A stretch of DNA of 64,000 bases from positions 1,302,001-1,366,000 of the forward strand of contig NZ_CP069717.1 in assembly GCF_024971095.1 (NCBI RefSeq), in the 5' to 3' direction. This DNA is from Microbacterium neungamense (GTDB lineage Bacteria; Actinomycetota; Actinomycetes; Actinomycetales; Microbacteriaceae). The notes beneath the pieces are model-generated. The model had not been told where the DNA came from and ran no database searches. It was given only the letters and a program-made list of their open reading frames with translations. A program made the position numbers and the translations under genes. Below are positions 17,451-26,760 of this stretch, piece after piece (position 1 is the stretch's first letter; every line of letters starts with the position of its first letter).

Positions 17451-18212
17451 ATGTCCGGGCACTCCAAGTGGGCGACGACCAAGCACAAGAAGGCCGTCAT
17501 CGACGCGCGCCGCGCGAAGTCGTTCGCCAAGCTCATCAAGAACATCGAGGTCGCCGCGAAGCTCGGCGGGCCCGACCTGGCCGGCAACCCGACGCTCTAC
17601 GACGCCGTCCAGAAGGCGAAGAAGACCTCGGTCCCCAACGACAACATCGACCGCGCGATCAAGCGCGGCGCCGGCATCGGCGGCGAGGCCGTCGAGTACC
17701 AGAACATCACGTACGAGGGGTACGGCCCCTCCGGCGTCGCCCTGATGATCGAGGTGCTCACCGACAACAAGAACCGCGCCGCCGCCGAGGTGCGCACCGC
17801 GCTCAGCCGCAACGGCGGCACGCTCGCCGACCCGGGCTCGGTGGCCTACAACTTCAGCCGCAAGGGCGTCATCGTCGTCTCCGGCGAGGGCACCACCGAG
17901 GACGACGTGATGATGGCCGCGCTCGAGGCGGGCGCGGAGGAGATCGAGCCGCACGCCCAGGGGTTCGAGGTCATCACCGACCCGTCGAACATGGTCGAGG
18001 TGCGCAAGGCGCTGCAGGAGGCGGGCCTCGACTACGAGTCCGCCGACGTCGAGTTCGTGCCGAACCTGAAGGTGGAGATCGACGCCGACACCGCCCGCAA
18101 GGTGTTCCGGCTCATCGACGCCCTCGAGGACAGCGACGACGTGCAGAACGTCTACAGCAACTTCGACTTGTCTCCCGAGGTGCAGGCGGAACTCGAGACC
18201 GACGACGAGTGA
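17451..18212 (+). CDS. yebC: YebC/PmpR-family protein
   Basis: 253 residues, starting [20 protein letters not shown] as in almost all family members; the open frame 51 bases upstream is ignored. GGAGAG precedes the ATG. Further signatures are [20 protein letters not shown] and [14 protein letters not shown]. YebC proteins were long listed as transcription regulators and are now also linked to relieving ribosome stalling at proline runs. It precedes ruvCAB, as in most Actinobacteria. Confidence 0.95.
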   Translation: MSGHSKWATTKHKKAVIDARRAKSFAKLIKNIEVAAKLGGPDLAGNPTLYDAVQKAKKTSVPNDNIDRAIKRGAGIGGEAVEYQNITYEGYGPSGVALMIEVLTDNKNRAAAEVRTALSRNGGTLADPGSVAYNFSRKGVIVVSGEGTTEDDVMMAALEAGAEEIEPHAQGFEVITDPSNMVEVRKALQEAGLDYESADVEFVPNLKVEIDADTARKVFRLIDALEDSDDVQNVYSNFDLSPEVQAELETDDE

Positions 18213-18318
18213 CGCGTCTGGTCGCTTCGATCGCTCGCTCGACGACCGGTGGCATCGCGAATCGCGCGCTGCTGTGACGCTGCCCGCGCGTCCTCGACGT
18301 GACGCCGGCGGGCGCGCA

Positions 18319-18324
18319 TAGCCT
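18319..18324 (+). promoter_or_regulatory. -10 box for leaderless ruvC
   Basis: TAGCCT, six bases, then GTG 18331. The mRNA would begin at or beside the start codon. The rest of the 118-base gap after yebC shows no other feature. Confidence 0.5.
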
Positions 18325-18330
18325 GGGGGA

Positions 18331-18909
18331 GTGACCTCCCTGCGCGTTCTCGGCATCGACCCGGGCCTCACCCGCTGCGGCGTCGGCATCGTCGACGTCG
18401 ACCGGTCGCGCCGCGTGACGCTGGTGCACGTCGGGGTGGTGCGCACGCCGGCGGATGCCGACATCTCGGTGCGTCTGGCCCGCGTCGCGGCCGGCATCCG
18501 AGCCGTGATCGAGGAGCACCGCCCGCAGGCCGTCGCAGTCGAGCGGGTGTTCGCCCAGCACAACGTGCAGACCGTGATGGGCACCGCCCAGGCATCCGGC
18601 GTCGCCCTGCTCGTCGCCGCCGAGGCCGGGCTGCCCGCGCAGACCCACACCCCGAGCGAGGTGAAGGCCGCCGTCACCGGCTACGGCTCGGCCGACAAGC
18701 GCCAGGTGCAGTCGATGATCGCGCGGATCCTGCGCCTGGACGCCGCGCCGCAGCCCGCGGACGCCGCCGACGCCCTCGCGATCGCGCTGTGCCACGCGTG
18801 GCGGCAGGGCTCCGCGTCCGCTCCCGGCTCCGGCGCGCTCACCCCCGCGCAGCGGGCCTGGGCCGAAGCGGAGCGTGTCGCTCGAACGTATGTACGACCT
18901 GCTCGTTAG
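18331..18909 (+). CDS. ruvC: Holliday junction resolvase RuvC
   Basis: 192 residues from GTG 18331. The four catalytic acids lie in [21 protein letters not shown] and the [14 protein letters not shown] end region. It cuts four-way DNA junctions presented by RuvAB during recombinational repair. The last codons hold the LexA box and promoter of ruvA, so ruvAB can be induced separately. Confidence 0.96.
   Translation: MTSLRVLGIDPGLTRCGVGIVDVDRSRRVTLVHVGVVRTPADADISVRLARVAAGIRAVIEEHRPQAVAVERVFAQHNVQTVMGTAQASGVALLVAAEAGLPAQTHTPSEVKAAVTGYGSADKRQVQSMIARILRLDAAPQPADAADALAIALCHAWRQGSASAPGSGALTPAQRAWAEAERVARTYVRPAR
18882..18897. promoter_or_regulatory. LexA (SOS) box of ruvAB
   Basis: TCGAAC-GTAT-GTACGA, one mismatch from the actinobacterial SOS consensus TCGAAC-N4-GTTCGA. 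It covers the -35 area of the ruvA promoter, the right place for repression by LexA. ruvAB is a known SOS target in many bacteria. Confidence 0.75.
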
Positions 18910-18912
18910 GCT
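18907..18912 (+). promoter_or_regulatory. -10 box for leaderless ruvA
   Basis: TAGGCT, six bases, then ATG 18919. Together with the LexA box ten bases upstream this is a compact SOS promoter. Confidence 0.55.
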
Positions 18913-18918
18913 ATACCC

Positions 18919-19527
18919 ATGATCTCCTCCCTGCGCGGCACGGTGCTGCACACCGCCTCCGACCACGTCATCGTCGAGACCGGCGGTGTCGGGTTCGCCG
19001 TGTTCGTCCCCGGCGACGTCGCACACACCGCGATCGTGGGGGAGCAGCTGCAGCTGCACACCAGCCTGATCGTGCGCGAGGACGCCCTGACGCTGTACGG
19101 GTTCGCCGACCGCGACGAGCTGGAGATCTTCGGGCAGCTGCTCAGCGTCACCGGCGTCGGCCCCAAGTCGGCGCTGGGGGTGCTCTCGCACCTCACCGTC
19201 GACCAGATCGCCGAGGCGGTGGGCGGCGAGGACGACGCGCCGTTCCGGCGGGTCTCCGGCATCGGCCCGAAGACCGCCAAGCTGATCGTCGTCCAGCTCG
19301 CGGGCAAGGTGCGGCCCCGCGTCGCCTCCGCTCCGGCACCGGCCGCCGTCTCCTCGGTCACCGAGCAGGTCGCCGCCGCCCTCGTCGGGCTGGGCTGGTC
19401 GGAGAAGGTCGCCGCCGAGGCCGCCGCGCAGACCGCGCAGGACGCGACGGATGCCGAACGCGAGTCCGTGTCCGCACTGCTGCGCCGCACCCTGGCGGCG
19501 CTGGGGCCGGGGGCGCAGCGTGTCTGA
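18919..19527 (+). CDS. ruvA: Holliday junction DNA helicase subunit RuvA
   Basis: 202 residues. An OB-fold N-terminus ([20 protein letters not shown]), helix-hairpin-helix motifs in [17 protein letters not shown] and [17 protein letters not shown], and a C-terminal UBA-like domain that contacts RuvB ([14 protein letters not shown]). It holds the junction for RuvB. ruvB starts within its last codons. Confidence 0.96.
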   Translation: MISSLRGTVLHTASDHVIVETGGVGFAVFVPGDVAHTAIVGEQLQLHTSLIVREDALTLYGFADRDELEIFGQLLSVTGVGPKSALGVLSHLTVDQIAEAVGGEDDAPFRRVSGIGPKTAKLIVVQLAGKVRPRVASAPAPAAVSSVTEQVAAALVGLGWSEKVAAEAAAQTAQDATDAERESVSALLRRTLAALGPGAQRV

Positions 19528-20548
19528 GGCGCGCGACGCGGCCGAGCCGCTGGACGAGACCGAGCTGGCGATCGAGGGCGCGCTGCGGCCCTCGAGCCTG
19601 GGCGAGTTCGTCGGGCAGCCGAAGGTGCGCGGCCAGCTGCAGCTGCTGCTCGAGGCCGCCCGCATCCAGGAGCGCCCGGCCGACCACATTTTGCTCGCCG
19701 GCCCTCCGGGCCTGGGCAAGACCACGCTGGCGATGATCGTCGCGCACGAGAGCCGGCGCCCGCTGCGCCTGTCCAGCGGTCCGGCCATCCAGCACGCCGG
19801 CGACCTGGCGGCCCTGCTGTCCAGCCTCACCCCCGGCGAGGTGCTGTTCATCGACGAGATCCACCGCATGGCCCGCTCCGCGGAGGAGATGCTGTACCTG
19901 GCGATGGAGGACTTCCGCATCGACATCATGGTCGGGAAGGGCGCCGGCGCCACCAGCATCCCGCTCGACCTCGCACCGTTCACGCTCGTCGGCGCCACCA
20001 CGCGCTCGGGCCTGCTGCCCAATCCGCTGCGCGACCGTTTCGGCTTCACCGGTCATCTGGAGTACTACGGCGAGGACGAGCTGGAGCGCGTGATCGCCCG
20101 CTCCGCCACCGTGCTGGGCGTGTCGCTGCCCACCGACGCCCTCGCCGAGATCGCGCGGCGCTCCCGCGGCACTCCGCGCATCGCCAACCGGCTGCTGCGG
20201 CGGGTGCGCGACTACGCGCTCGTGCACGGTCAGGGCGCCTCGGCGACCCTCGCCGACGTCCGCGCGGCCCTCGAGCTCTATGACGTCGACGCGATCGGCC
20301 TCGACCGCCTCGACCGCGCCGTGCTCGACGCCCTGGTCCACCGCTTCCGCGGCGGGCCGGTCGGGCTGAGCACCCTGGCGGTCGCCGTGGGCGAGGAGGC
20401 CGAGACGGTGGAGAGCGTCGTGGAGCCGTACCTGGTGCGGATCGGATTCCTCGGTCGCACCCCCCGCGGACGCATCGCCATGCCCGAGGCGTACGCGCAT
20501 CTCGGCGTGCCACGCGCCGAGGGGGCGGCATTGTTCGATGACCTATAA
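19520..20548 (+). CDS. ruvB: Holliday junction branch-migration helicase RuvB
   Basis: 342 residues from GTG 19520, overlapping the ruvA stop by eight bases; an upstream in-frame start lies inside ruvA and is rejected. AAA+ motor: Walker [12 protein letters not shown], Walker [11 protein letters not shown], sensor 1 GATTRSGLL and arginine finger region NPLRDRFGF. The C-terminal winged helix ends in [16 protein letters not shown]. It pumps DNA through the RuvA-bound junction. Confidence 0.97.
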   Translation: MSEARDAAEPLDETELAIEGALRPSSLGEFVGQPKVRGQLQLLLEAARIQERPADHILLAGPPGLGKTTLAMIVAHESRRPLRLSSGPAIQHAGDLAALLSSLTPGEVLFIDEIHRMARSAEEMLYLAMEDFRIDIMVGKGAGATSIPLDLAPFTLVGATTRSGLLPNPLRDRFGFTGHLEYYGEDELERVIARSATVLGVSLPTDALAEIARRSRGTPRIANRLLRRVRDYALVHGQGASATLADVRAALELYDVDAIGLDRLDRAVLDALVHRFRGGPVGLSTLAVAVGEEAETVESVVEPYLVRIGFLGRTPRGRIAMPEAYAHLGVPRAEGAALFDDL

Positions 20549-20549
20549 T
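20544..20549 (+). promoter_or_regulatory. Consensus -10 box of yajC-secDF
   Basis: A perfect TATAAT at the very end of ruvB, about 70 bases before yajC. I see no good -35 at 17 bases. The gap to yajC holds GAAAGG as ribosome site and nothing else. Confidence 0.5.
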
Positions 20550-20617
20550 CGCTGAAGGCTTCCCGCCCCCTCCGCACCGCCGCGCACGGCGGTCGCCCTT
20601 CGAAAGGCTCCATCCTC

Positions 20618-21076
20618 ATGGAAATCATCCTCTTCGGCCTGCTCGCCGTGATGCTCGTGTTCATGTTCGTCAACACCCGCAAGCGGCAGAAGCAGATGAA
20701 GGCCGAGCAGGAGGAGAAGGCGGCCAAGTCCGTCCCCGGCGCGCGCGTCCTCCTGCAGGGCGGCCTGTACGGCACCATCGTCGAGTACGACGCGGTCGAC
20801 CTGGACAAGCCGGCCCGCATCGAGATCGCCCCCGGCGTCGTGATCGACGTGCACAGCCAGGCGATCCTGCGCATCGTCGAGCCGACGGATGCCGTCGCGG
20901 GCACGACCGCCGCGGACGCGACCCTCGCGGACGACGCGGACGCGACTGTCACCGCCGAGGCCGGTGCCGCCGCCCCGGTGATCGAGGACGAGGCGCGACC
21001 GGCCGACGCCGCGCCGTCGCGACCGGAGACGCCGGAGGAGACCCGCGCCCGGCTGGAGCGCGACGGCGACATCTGA
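20618..21076 (+). CDS. yajC: Preprotein translocase accessory subunit YajC
   Basis: 152 residues with one membrane helix (about 3-20, IILFGLLAVMLVFMFVN), then a basic segment (RKRQKQMKAEQEEK) and the conserved VPGARVLLQGGLYGTIVEYD. The last 50 residues are an acidic Ala/Asp/Glu tail, common in Actinobacteria. Works with SecDF at the SecYEG channel; secD follows after about 30 bases. Confidence 0.93.
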   Translation: MEIILFGLLAVMLVFMFVNTRKRQKQMKAEQEEKAAKSVPGARVLLQGGLYGTIVEYDAVDLDKPARIEIAPGVVIDVHSQAILRIVEPTDAVAGTTAADATLADDADATVTAEAGAAAPVIEDEARPADAAPSRPETPEETRARLERDGDI

Positions 21077-21107
21077 CGCGGATCTGATCCTCGGAAAGCG
21101 GGACTTC

Positions 21108-22832
21108 GTGGCAACATCCTCTCCGGTCCGCCATGCCTGGCGGGTCCTCCTCGGCCTGCTCCTGGTCACAGCGGCGCTGTTCGGCGTGAACGCGCTGGGC
21201 GTGCACGTGTTCGGCAAGAGCTCGTGGACGCCCGAGCTGGCCCTCGACCTGCAGGGCGGCACCCAGATCATCCTGGGCGCCCAGACCGAGGACGGGGCCG
21301 ACCCCAGCCAGGAGCAGCTGGACCAGGCCGCCGCGATCATCCGCCAGCGCGTCGACGCCTCCGGCGTCGGCGAGTCCGACATCACCACCGAGGGCGGACG
21401 CAACATCGTCGTCCAGGTGCCCGGCGCGGTGGACGACGAGACCCGGGCGCGGATCCAGGCATCCGCGCAGCTGGAGTTCCGCGCCGTGCTCGCGGCCACC
21501 GACGCCGCCACCGAGTTCGTCGGCGAGGACGGCAACGCCACGCCGTACCCCACGCCGGCCGACACCATGAACGCGGTCCCCACGCCCGAGCCCACCGACG
21601 CCAGCGACCCGGCGTGGGCGACCGAGCGCGTGCAGGCCGAGTTCCTCTCCCACGACTGCTCCGCCGAGCGCGACCCCGCCGAGGCCCCGAAGGACCAGCC
21701 GCTGGTGGCCTGCGACCCCACCGGCCAGGTCAAGTACCTCCTCGGCCCGGCCGAGCTGGACGGCTCCGTCATCGACGACGCCGTCGCCGGCCGCGACCCC
21801 ACCTCGGGCGCGTGGACCGTGCAGCTCACGCTCGACGAGAAGGGCACCGAGGTCTTCGGCGACATCAGCGTCCGCCTGAACCAGAACCGGATCGCCGGCC
21901 TCACCCCGCGCGACCAGTTCGCCTTCGTGCTGGACGGCACCGTCATCTCCGCCCCGCGCATGGAGGCGGCGATCATGAACGGCCGCCCGAGCATCTCCGG
22001 GTCGTTCACCCAGGAGTCGGCCACGGTCCTCGCCGACCAGCTGCGCTACGGCGCACTGCCGCTGAGCTTCACCGTGGAGAGCTCCGACACCATCTCGGCG
22101 ACGCTCGGGTCGCAGCAGCTGCAGATCGGCCTGATCGCCGGCCTCATCGGCCTCGCCCTCGTCGCCGTCTACTCGCTGCTCAGCTACCGCGCCCTCGGCT
22201 GGGTGATCATCGCGTCCATCGCGGTGATGGGGGTGCTGACCTACATCATCGTCTGCATCCTCGCCTGGCGGATGGGCTTCCGCTTGTCGCTCGCCGGCGT
22301 CGCGGGTCTGATCGTGTCGATCGGCTTCACCGCCGACTCGTTCATCGTCTACTTCGAGCGCATCCGCGACGAGCTGCGCGACGGCAAGTCGGTCACCGCC
22401 GCCGTCGAGGACGGCTGGGGGCGCGCGAAGCGCACCATCTACATCTCGAAGTCGATCAACGTGCTGGCCGCGGTCGTGCTGTACATCCTCGCCGACGCCA
22501 CCGTGAAGGGCTTCGCGTTCACGCTGGGCCTGACCACGCTCATCGACGTGTTCATCTTCGTGATCTTCACGCATCCGGTGATGCAGCTGCTGGTGCGCAC
22601 CCGTTTCTTCGGCGGCGGGCACCGCCTCTCCGGTCTCGACCCGGAGTCGCTCGGCGCCGTGTACCGGGGCCGCTCGCAGTACCGCGCCGTCGCCACCGGC
22701 CCGGCCGGGCGCGCGGCCCGCAACAAGGCCTCCCGCGCGGAGGCCGACCGGCGCCAGACCATCGCCGAGCGCAAGCGCGCCGAGGCTCTCGCCGCACAGG
22801 GCGCGGATGCCGGAAAGGACCGGGACGCCTGA
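21108..22832 (+). CDS. secD: Protein translocase subunit SecD
   Basis: 574 residues from GTG 21108. One N-terminal helix, a large external domain (LALDLQGGTQIILGAQ and the P1 repeats) and five C-terminal helices (from LQIGLIAGLIGLALVAVYSL). RND-type proton-driven motor that pulls secreted proteins out of SecYEG. The external domain contains a Pro/Thr-rich insert (about residues 145-165). An Arg/Lys/Ala tail follows the last helix. Its stop overlaps the secF ATG. Confidence 0.96.
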   Translation: MATSSPVRHAWRVLLGLLLVTAALFGVNALGVHVFGKSSWTPELALDLQGGTQIILGAQTEDGADPSQEQLDQAAAIIRQRVDASGVGESDITTEGGRNIVVQVPGAVDDETRARIQASAQLEFRAVLAATDAATEFVGEDGNATPYPTPADTMNAVPTPEPTDASDPAWATERVQAEFLSHDCSAERDPAEAPKDQPLVACDPTGQVKYLLGPAELDGSVIDDAVAGRDPTSGAWTVQLTLDEKGTEVFGDISVRLNQNRIAGLTPRDQFAFVLDGTVISAPRMEAAIMNGRPSISGSFTQESATVLADQLRYGALPLSFTVESSDTISATLGSQQLQIGLIAGLIGLALVAVYSLLSYRALGWVIIASIAVMGVLTYIIVCILAWRMGFRLSLAGVAGLIVSIGFTADSFIVYFERIRDELRDGKSVTAAVEDGWGRAKRTIYISKSINVLAAVVLYILADATVKGFAFTLGLTTLIDVFIFVIFTHPVMQLLVRTRFFGGGHRLSGLDPESLGAVYRGRSQYRAVATGPAGRAARNKASRAEADRRQTIAERKRAEALAAQGADAGKDRDA

Positions 22833-23818
22833 TGTTCTCCATGAACGAGTTCGGCAACAAGCTCTACTCCGGGAAGGTGTCCTTCCCGTTCGTCGCGAAG
22901 CGGCGGCTGTGGTTCCTCATCGCGATCCTGCTCGTGGTCGGCTCCGCCCTGGTGCCGCTGATCCGCCCCATCCAGTTCTCGATCGAGTTCACCGGCGGCT
23001 CGCAGTTCACCGTGCAGGCGCCGGAGAGCACGGACCAGGGCCGCGCGACGGATGCCGTGCGCTCGATCGTCCCCGAGGCGACCACCAAGGTGGTCATCGT
23101 CGGCGGCCGCGACGTGCGGGTGCAGACCGATCAGATGAGCCCGGAGGAGACGCAGCAGGTCGCCGCGGCCCTCGCCGAGGCGTACGACGTCCCCGCCGAC
23201 GAGGTGGCGAACTCGTTCATCGGCCCGGCGTGGGGTGAGAACGTCACGCGCCAGTCGCTGTGGGGCCTGGCGATCTTCCTCGCCCTCACCTTCCTGATCC
23301 TGGCGATCTACTTCCGCACCTGGAAGATGTCGGCGGCAGCCATCATCGGCCTGCTGGACGTGCTCGTGATCACGATCGGCGTCTACGCGCTGGCCGGCTT
23401 CGAGATCTCGCCCGCCGCGGTGATCGGCTTCCTGACGATCCTCGCCTATTCGCTGTACGACACCACCGTCGTGTTCGACAAGATCCGCGAGAACACCACC
23501 GAGGACGGCGAGCAGAGCAGCCGCACCTTCGGCGAGTCGGTGAACCTCGCGGTGAACCAGACCCTGATCCGCTCGATCAACACCTCGGTCGTGGCCGCGC
23601 TGCCGGTCGGCGCGATCCTGTTCATCGGCGCGTTCTGGCTGGGCGCGGAGACGCTCACCGACATCTCGCTGTCGATCTTCGTCGGCATCATCGTGGCCAC
23701 CTACTCCACGCTGTTCGTCGCTGCGCCGCTGTACTCGCTGCTGCGGGAGAGGGAGCCCGCCATCGCGGAGCGGGACGCGAAGGTCCTCGAGGCGCGGCGT
23801 CCGGCCGCCCGCGTCTGA
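22832..23818 (+). CDS. secF: Protein translocase subunit SecF
   Basis: 328 residues. The ATG at 22832 overlaps the secD stop by one base. Signatures: SIEFTGGSQFTV after the first helix, then five helices with LAYSLYDTTVVFDKIREN and RSINTSVVAALPVGAILF. Partner of SecD. Usual length for Actinobacteria. Confidence 0.96.
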   Translation: MFSMNEFGNKLYSGKVSFPFVAKRRLWFLIAILLVVGSALVPLIRPIQFSIEFTGGSQFTVQAPESTDQGRATDAVRSIVPEATTKVVIVGGRDVRVQTDQMSPEETQQVAAALAEAYDVPADEVANSFIGPAWGENVTRQSLWGLAIFLALTFLILAIYFRTWKMSAAAIIGLLDVLVITIGVYALAGFEISPAAVIGFLTILAYSLYDTTVVFDKIRENTTEDGEQSSRTFGESVNLAVNQTLIRSINTSVVAALPVGAILFIGAFWLGAETLTDISLSIFVGIIVATYSTLFVAAPLYSLLREREPAIAERDAKVLEARRPAARV

Positions 23819-23849
23819 TGGGAGCGGGGATCCGCGCCCGGGCCCCGCG

Positions 23850-23855
23850 TAGGAT
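23850..23855 (+). promoter_or_regulatory. -10 box of rel
   Basis: TAGGAT 25 bases before ATG 23881, giving a short leader with GGGGAGG as ribosome site. Confidence 0.45.
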
Positions 23856-23880
23856 GTTCTGATCCGGGGAGGTGAACGGC

Positions 23881-26133
23881 ATGGCGGATTCGCAGACGAC
23901 GTCGCAGGGTTCGAGCCTGCGCCGGCTGGTGCCGCGCATCTTCTCGCGCGCCCCGCGCGTCAACGACCTCGACAACCTGATCCGCACCGTCCGGGCCAAC
24001 CACCCCCGCGGCGACCTGCCGATCATCGAGCGCGCCTACGCGGTGGCGAAGGAGAAGCACTCCGGCCAGTTCCGCCAGAGCGGTGAGCCGTACATCACGC
24101 ATCCGCTCGCCGTGGCGCAGATCCTCGCCGAGCTCGGGCTGGGGCCGCGCGCGATCGCCGCGGCCCTGCTGCACGACACCGTGGAGGACACCGGCTACGC
24201 CCTCGCCGAGCTGACCGCCGAGTTCGGCGACGAGGTGGCGATGCTGGTCGACGGCGTCACCAAGCTCGACAAGGTGAAGTACGGCGAGAGCGCCCAGGCC
24301 GAGACGGTCCGCAAGATGATCGTGGCGATGTCGAAGGACATCCGCGTGCTCCTGATCAAGCTCGCCGACCGGCTGCACAACGCCCGCACCTGGGGCTTCG
24401 TGCCGCCGGAGAAGGCGGCGAAGAAGGCCAAGGAGACGCTGGAGATCTACGCCCCGCTGGCGCATCGCCTCGGCATCCAGACGATCAAGTCGGAGCTGGA
24501 GGACCTGTCCTTCGCGGTGCTGCATCCGAAGATCTACGCCGAGATCAACAGCCTCATCGCGCAGCGCACCCCGCAGCGCGAGAAGTACCTGCAGCAGGTG
24601 ATCGAGGCGATCGACGACGACCTGCGTGAGCTCCGCATCCGCGGCAAGGTGGTCGGCCGCCCCAAACAGCTGTACTCGGTGTACCAGAAGATGGTCGTCC
24701 GCGGCCGCGAGTTCGACGACATCTACGACCTCATCGGCATCCGCGTGCTGGTGAACTCCGTGCGCGACTGCTACGCCGTGCTGGGGGCGATCCACGCGCG
24801 GTGGACGCCGCTGCCGGGCCGGTTCAAGGATTACATCGCCACCCCGAAGTTCAACCTGTACCAGTCGCTGCACACCACGGTGATCGGCCCCGGCGGTCGC
24901 ACCGTGGAGATCCAAATCCGCACGCACGAGATGCACCAGCAGGCGGAGTTCGGCGTCGCCGCGCACTGGATGTACAAGGAGCGGGTGAACGGCGGCAAGG
25001 TGGAGGCGCGGGCCACCGACACGGACATGGCCTGGCTGGCGCACATCTCGGACTGGCAGGCGGAGACCGCCGACCCGAGCGAGTTCCTGGACTCGCTACG
25101 CTTCGAGATCGGCGCCAAGGAGGTCTACGTCTTCACGCCGAAGGGCCGGGTGATCGGGCTGCCCGCCGGCGCCACACCGGTGGACTTCGCGTACGCGGTG
25201 CACACCGAGATCGGCCACCGCACCATGGGGGCCAAGGTCAACGGCCGTCTGGTGCCGTTGGAGTCGGAGCTGCGCAGCGGCGACGTCGTGGAGGTGTTCA
25301 CCTCCAAGAACCCGGATGCCGGACCCAGCCAGGACTGGCTGAGCTTCGTGAAGAGCACCAGGGCGCGGAACAAGATCCGCGGCTGGTTCACGAAGGAGCG
25401 GCGCGAAGAGGCCATCGAACAGGGCAAGGAGGCCATCGCCCGGGCGATGCGCCGGCAGAACCTGCCTCTGCAGCGCCTGATGAGCCAGGAGTCCTTCGCC
25501 GAGGTCGCGCATCAGCTGAAGTACGAGGACGTCTCCGCGCTGTACGCCGCGGTCGGCGAGGGGCACGTGTCGACGCAGTCCGTGCTCGAGAAGGTGACCG
25601 CCCTCGTCTCCGCGTCGGAGGACACCAGCACCGGCGCCATCCAGCTGCCAGGGCGGATGCCCGCGCGCGAGCCGCGCGGCGGCGACTCCGGGGTGCTCGT
25701 GCGCGGCGCCTCGGACATCCTCGTCAAGCTCGCCCGCTGCTGCACCCCGGTGCCCGGCGATCCCATCGTCGGCTTCGTCACCCGCGGCAGCGGCGTGTCC
25801 GTGCACCGCGCGGACTGCGTGAACGTGAAGGCCCTCGGCGAGCAGACCGACCGCTTCGTCGAGGTGGAGTGGGCGCCGACCACGAAGAGCGTGTTCCGGG
25901 TTCAGATCCAGGTGGAGGCACTCGACCGCGCCGGCCTGCTCTCCGATGTGACGCGCGTGCTCAGCGAGCACCACGTGAACATCCTCTCGGCCACCGTCTC
26001 GACCACCGAGGAGCGCCTCGCCCTCAGCCGATTCGTGTTCGAGATGGGCGACGCGGTGCACCTGGACCGGGTGCTGAACGCGGTGCGGCGCATCGACGCC
26101 GTATACGACGTCTACCGGGTCACCACGTCCTGA
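23881..26133 (+). CDS. rel: Bifunctional (p)ppGpp synthetase/hydrolase, Rel (RelA/SpoT family)
   Basis: 750 residues, the long Rel form. Domains: HD hydrolase (about 55-200; HPLAVAQILAEL, LLHDTVEDTGY), synthetase (about 245-370; RGREFDDIYDLIGIRVLV, FKDYIATPKFNLYQSLHTTV), TGS (about 400-465), zinc-finger region with ARCCTPVPGD and a C-terminal ACT domain (about 670-745). Both active sites look intact, so it should make and destroy (p)ppGpp in the stringent response. ATG 23881 is preferred over GTG 23872 by ribosome-site spacing. The yajC-secDF-rel order is typical of the group. Confidence 0.97.
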   Translation: MADSQTTSQGSSLRRLVPRIFSRAPRVNDLDNLIRTVRANHPRGDLPIIERAYAVAKEKHSGQFRQSGEPYITHPLAVAQILAELGLGPRAIAAALLHDTVEDTGYALAELTAEFGDEVAMLVDGVTKLDKVKYGESAQAETVRKMIVAMSKDIRVLLIKLADRLHNARTWGFVPPEKAAKKAKETLEIYAPLAHRLGIQTIKSELEDLSFAVLHPKIYAEINSLIAQRTPQREKYLQQVIEAIDDDLRELRIRGKVVGRPKQLYSVYQKMVVRGREFDDIYDLIGIRVLVNSVRDCYAVLGAIHARWTPLPGRFKDYIATPKFNLYQSLHTTVIGPGGRTVEIQIRTHEMHQQAEFGVAAHWMYKERVNGGKVEARATDTDMAWLAHISDWQAETADPSEFLDSLRFEIGAKEVYVFTPKGRVIGLPAGATPVDFAYAVHTEIGHRTMGAKVNGRLVPLESELRSGDVVEVFTSKNPDAGPSQDWLSFVKSTRARNKIRGWFTKERREEAIEQGKEAIARAMRRQNLPLQRLMSQESFAEVAHQLKYEDVSALYAAVGEGHVSTQSVLEKVTALVSASEDTSTGAIQLPGRMPAREPRGGDSGVLVRGASDILVKLARCCTPVPGDPIVGFVTRGSGVSVHRADCVNVKALGEQTDRFVEVEWAPTTKSVFRVQIQVEALDRAGLLSDVTRVLSEHHVNILSATVSTTEERLALSRFVFEMGDAVHLDRVLNAVRRIDAVYDVYRVTTS

Positions 26134-26683
26134 TCCCGGCGCCGGCGGTGACCTCGTCCAGCAGGGTCAGGGCGGCGCGGCGGCCCGGATGCTTGCGGTG
26201 CGCCGCGATGCGGGCGCGCACCGTCTCCGCGACGCCGGGGGAGAGGGCGAGCACGGCGCGCAGCCACGGCACGTGCTCCGGATGCCGCGGCGCGGCCAGG
26301 GCGAGTTCCAGAGCGCAGGCGTCGAGGGTGGCGACGGCGATGCCGCCGATCGTCGTGACGTCCTCCGGCGGCAGCAGCACGTCGTGGTGCACGACGCGCC
26401 CCGACGGCGGCGTGCGCAGCCGCACGGCGCTGGTGCGGCGCACGTGGTGCACGGCCGGCGGCCGGTCGCCGGCGCCGTGCACCCACGCGGCGCTGGGCCC
26501 GCAGGCCGCGGTCCGCGGCGGCACCAGCTCCGCGATGCCGGTGGCTCGGGCATCCGGCCCCTCCACGGTGTCGGCCGGCATGTAGCCCTCGCCGACCTCG
26601 ACCACGTGCCCGTCCAGCCGGGCTGCGGTGAGCTCGGGCAGGGTCAGCCGGATGCCGGGGCGGTAGAACAGCGCAGGGTGCAT
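26120..26683 (-). CDS. AbiEi-like protein (type IV antitoxin-related, function unproven)
   Basis: 187 residues from ATG 26683. The pattern resembles actinobacterial AbiEi-like proteins: LTLPELTAARLDGHVVEVG at the start, GPSAAWVHGAGDRPPAVHHV in the middle and DVTTIGGIAVATLDACALEL later. No AbiEii toxin partner is adjacent. Its end overlaps the 3' end of rel by 14 bases, tail to tail. The start codon lies four bases inside a 17-bp inverted repeat, which would affect promoter binding or translation. Relatedness to AbiEi is my pattern judgement. Confidence 0.55.
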   Translation of the reverse strand: MHPALFYRPGIRLTLPELTAARLDGHVVEVGEGYMPADTVEGPDARATGIAELVPPRTAACGPSAAWVHGAGDRPPAVHHVRRTSAVRLRTPPSGRVVHHDVLLPPEDVTTIGGIAVATLDACALELALAAPRHPEHVPWLRAVLALSPGVAETVRARIAAHRKHPGRRAALTLLDEVTAGAGIRTW

Positions 26684-26686
26684 GCA

Positions 26687-26737
26687 CACAGTGTGGGCCG
26701 TGCGCTCCCGCCAGGGGAGGGCACGGCCCACACTGTG
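26687..26737. repeat. 17-bp perfect inverted repeat before the AbiEi-like gene
   Basis: CACAGTGTGGGCCGTGC at 26687-26703 and its exact complement at 26721-26737, with a 17-base loop. It fills the gap between the DUF349 stop and the AbiEi-like start. As RNA on the minus strand it would be a very stable hairpin ending three bases before the start codon, with no U tract, so a plain terminator is unlikely; an operator or translation-blocking hairpin is possible. Confidence 0.7.
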
Positions 26738-26742
26738 GATAA
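26734..26742 (-). promoter_or_regulatory. Perfect DnaA-box sequence
   Basis: TTATCCACA on the minus strand, matching the strict DnaA box. It overlaps the right arm of the 17-bp inverted repeat. A single box, so not an origin; DnaA could act as a regulator, or it could be chance. Confidence 0.4.
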
Positions 26743-26760
26743 CGCCGGCCGGCACGGCGC

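Noticed and set aside
26734..26742. Replication origin
   Set aside because: Only one DnaA box, no AT-rich region, and no dnaA/dnaN/gyrB nearby.
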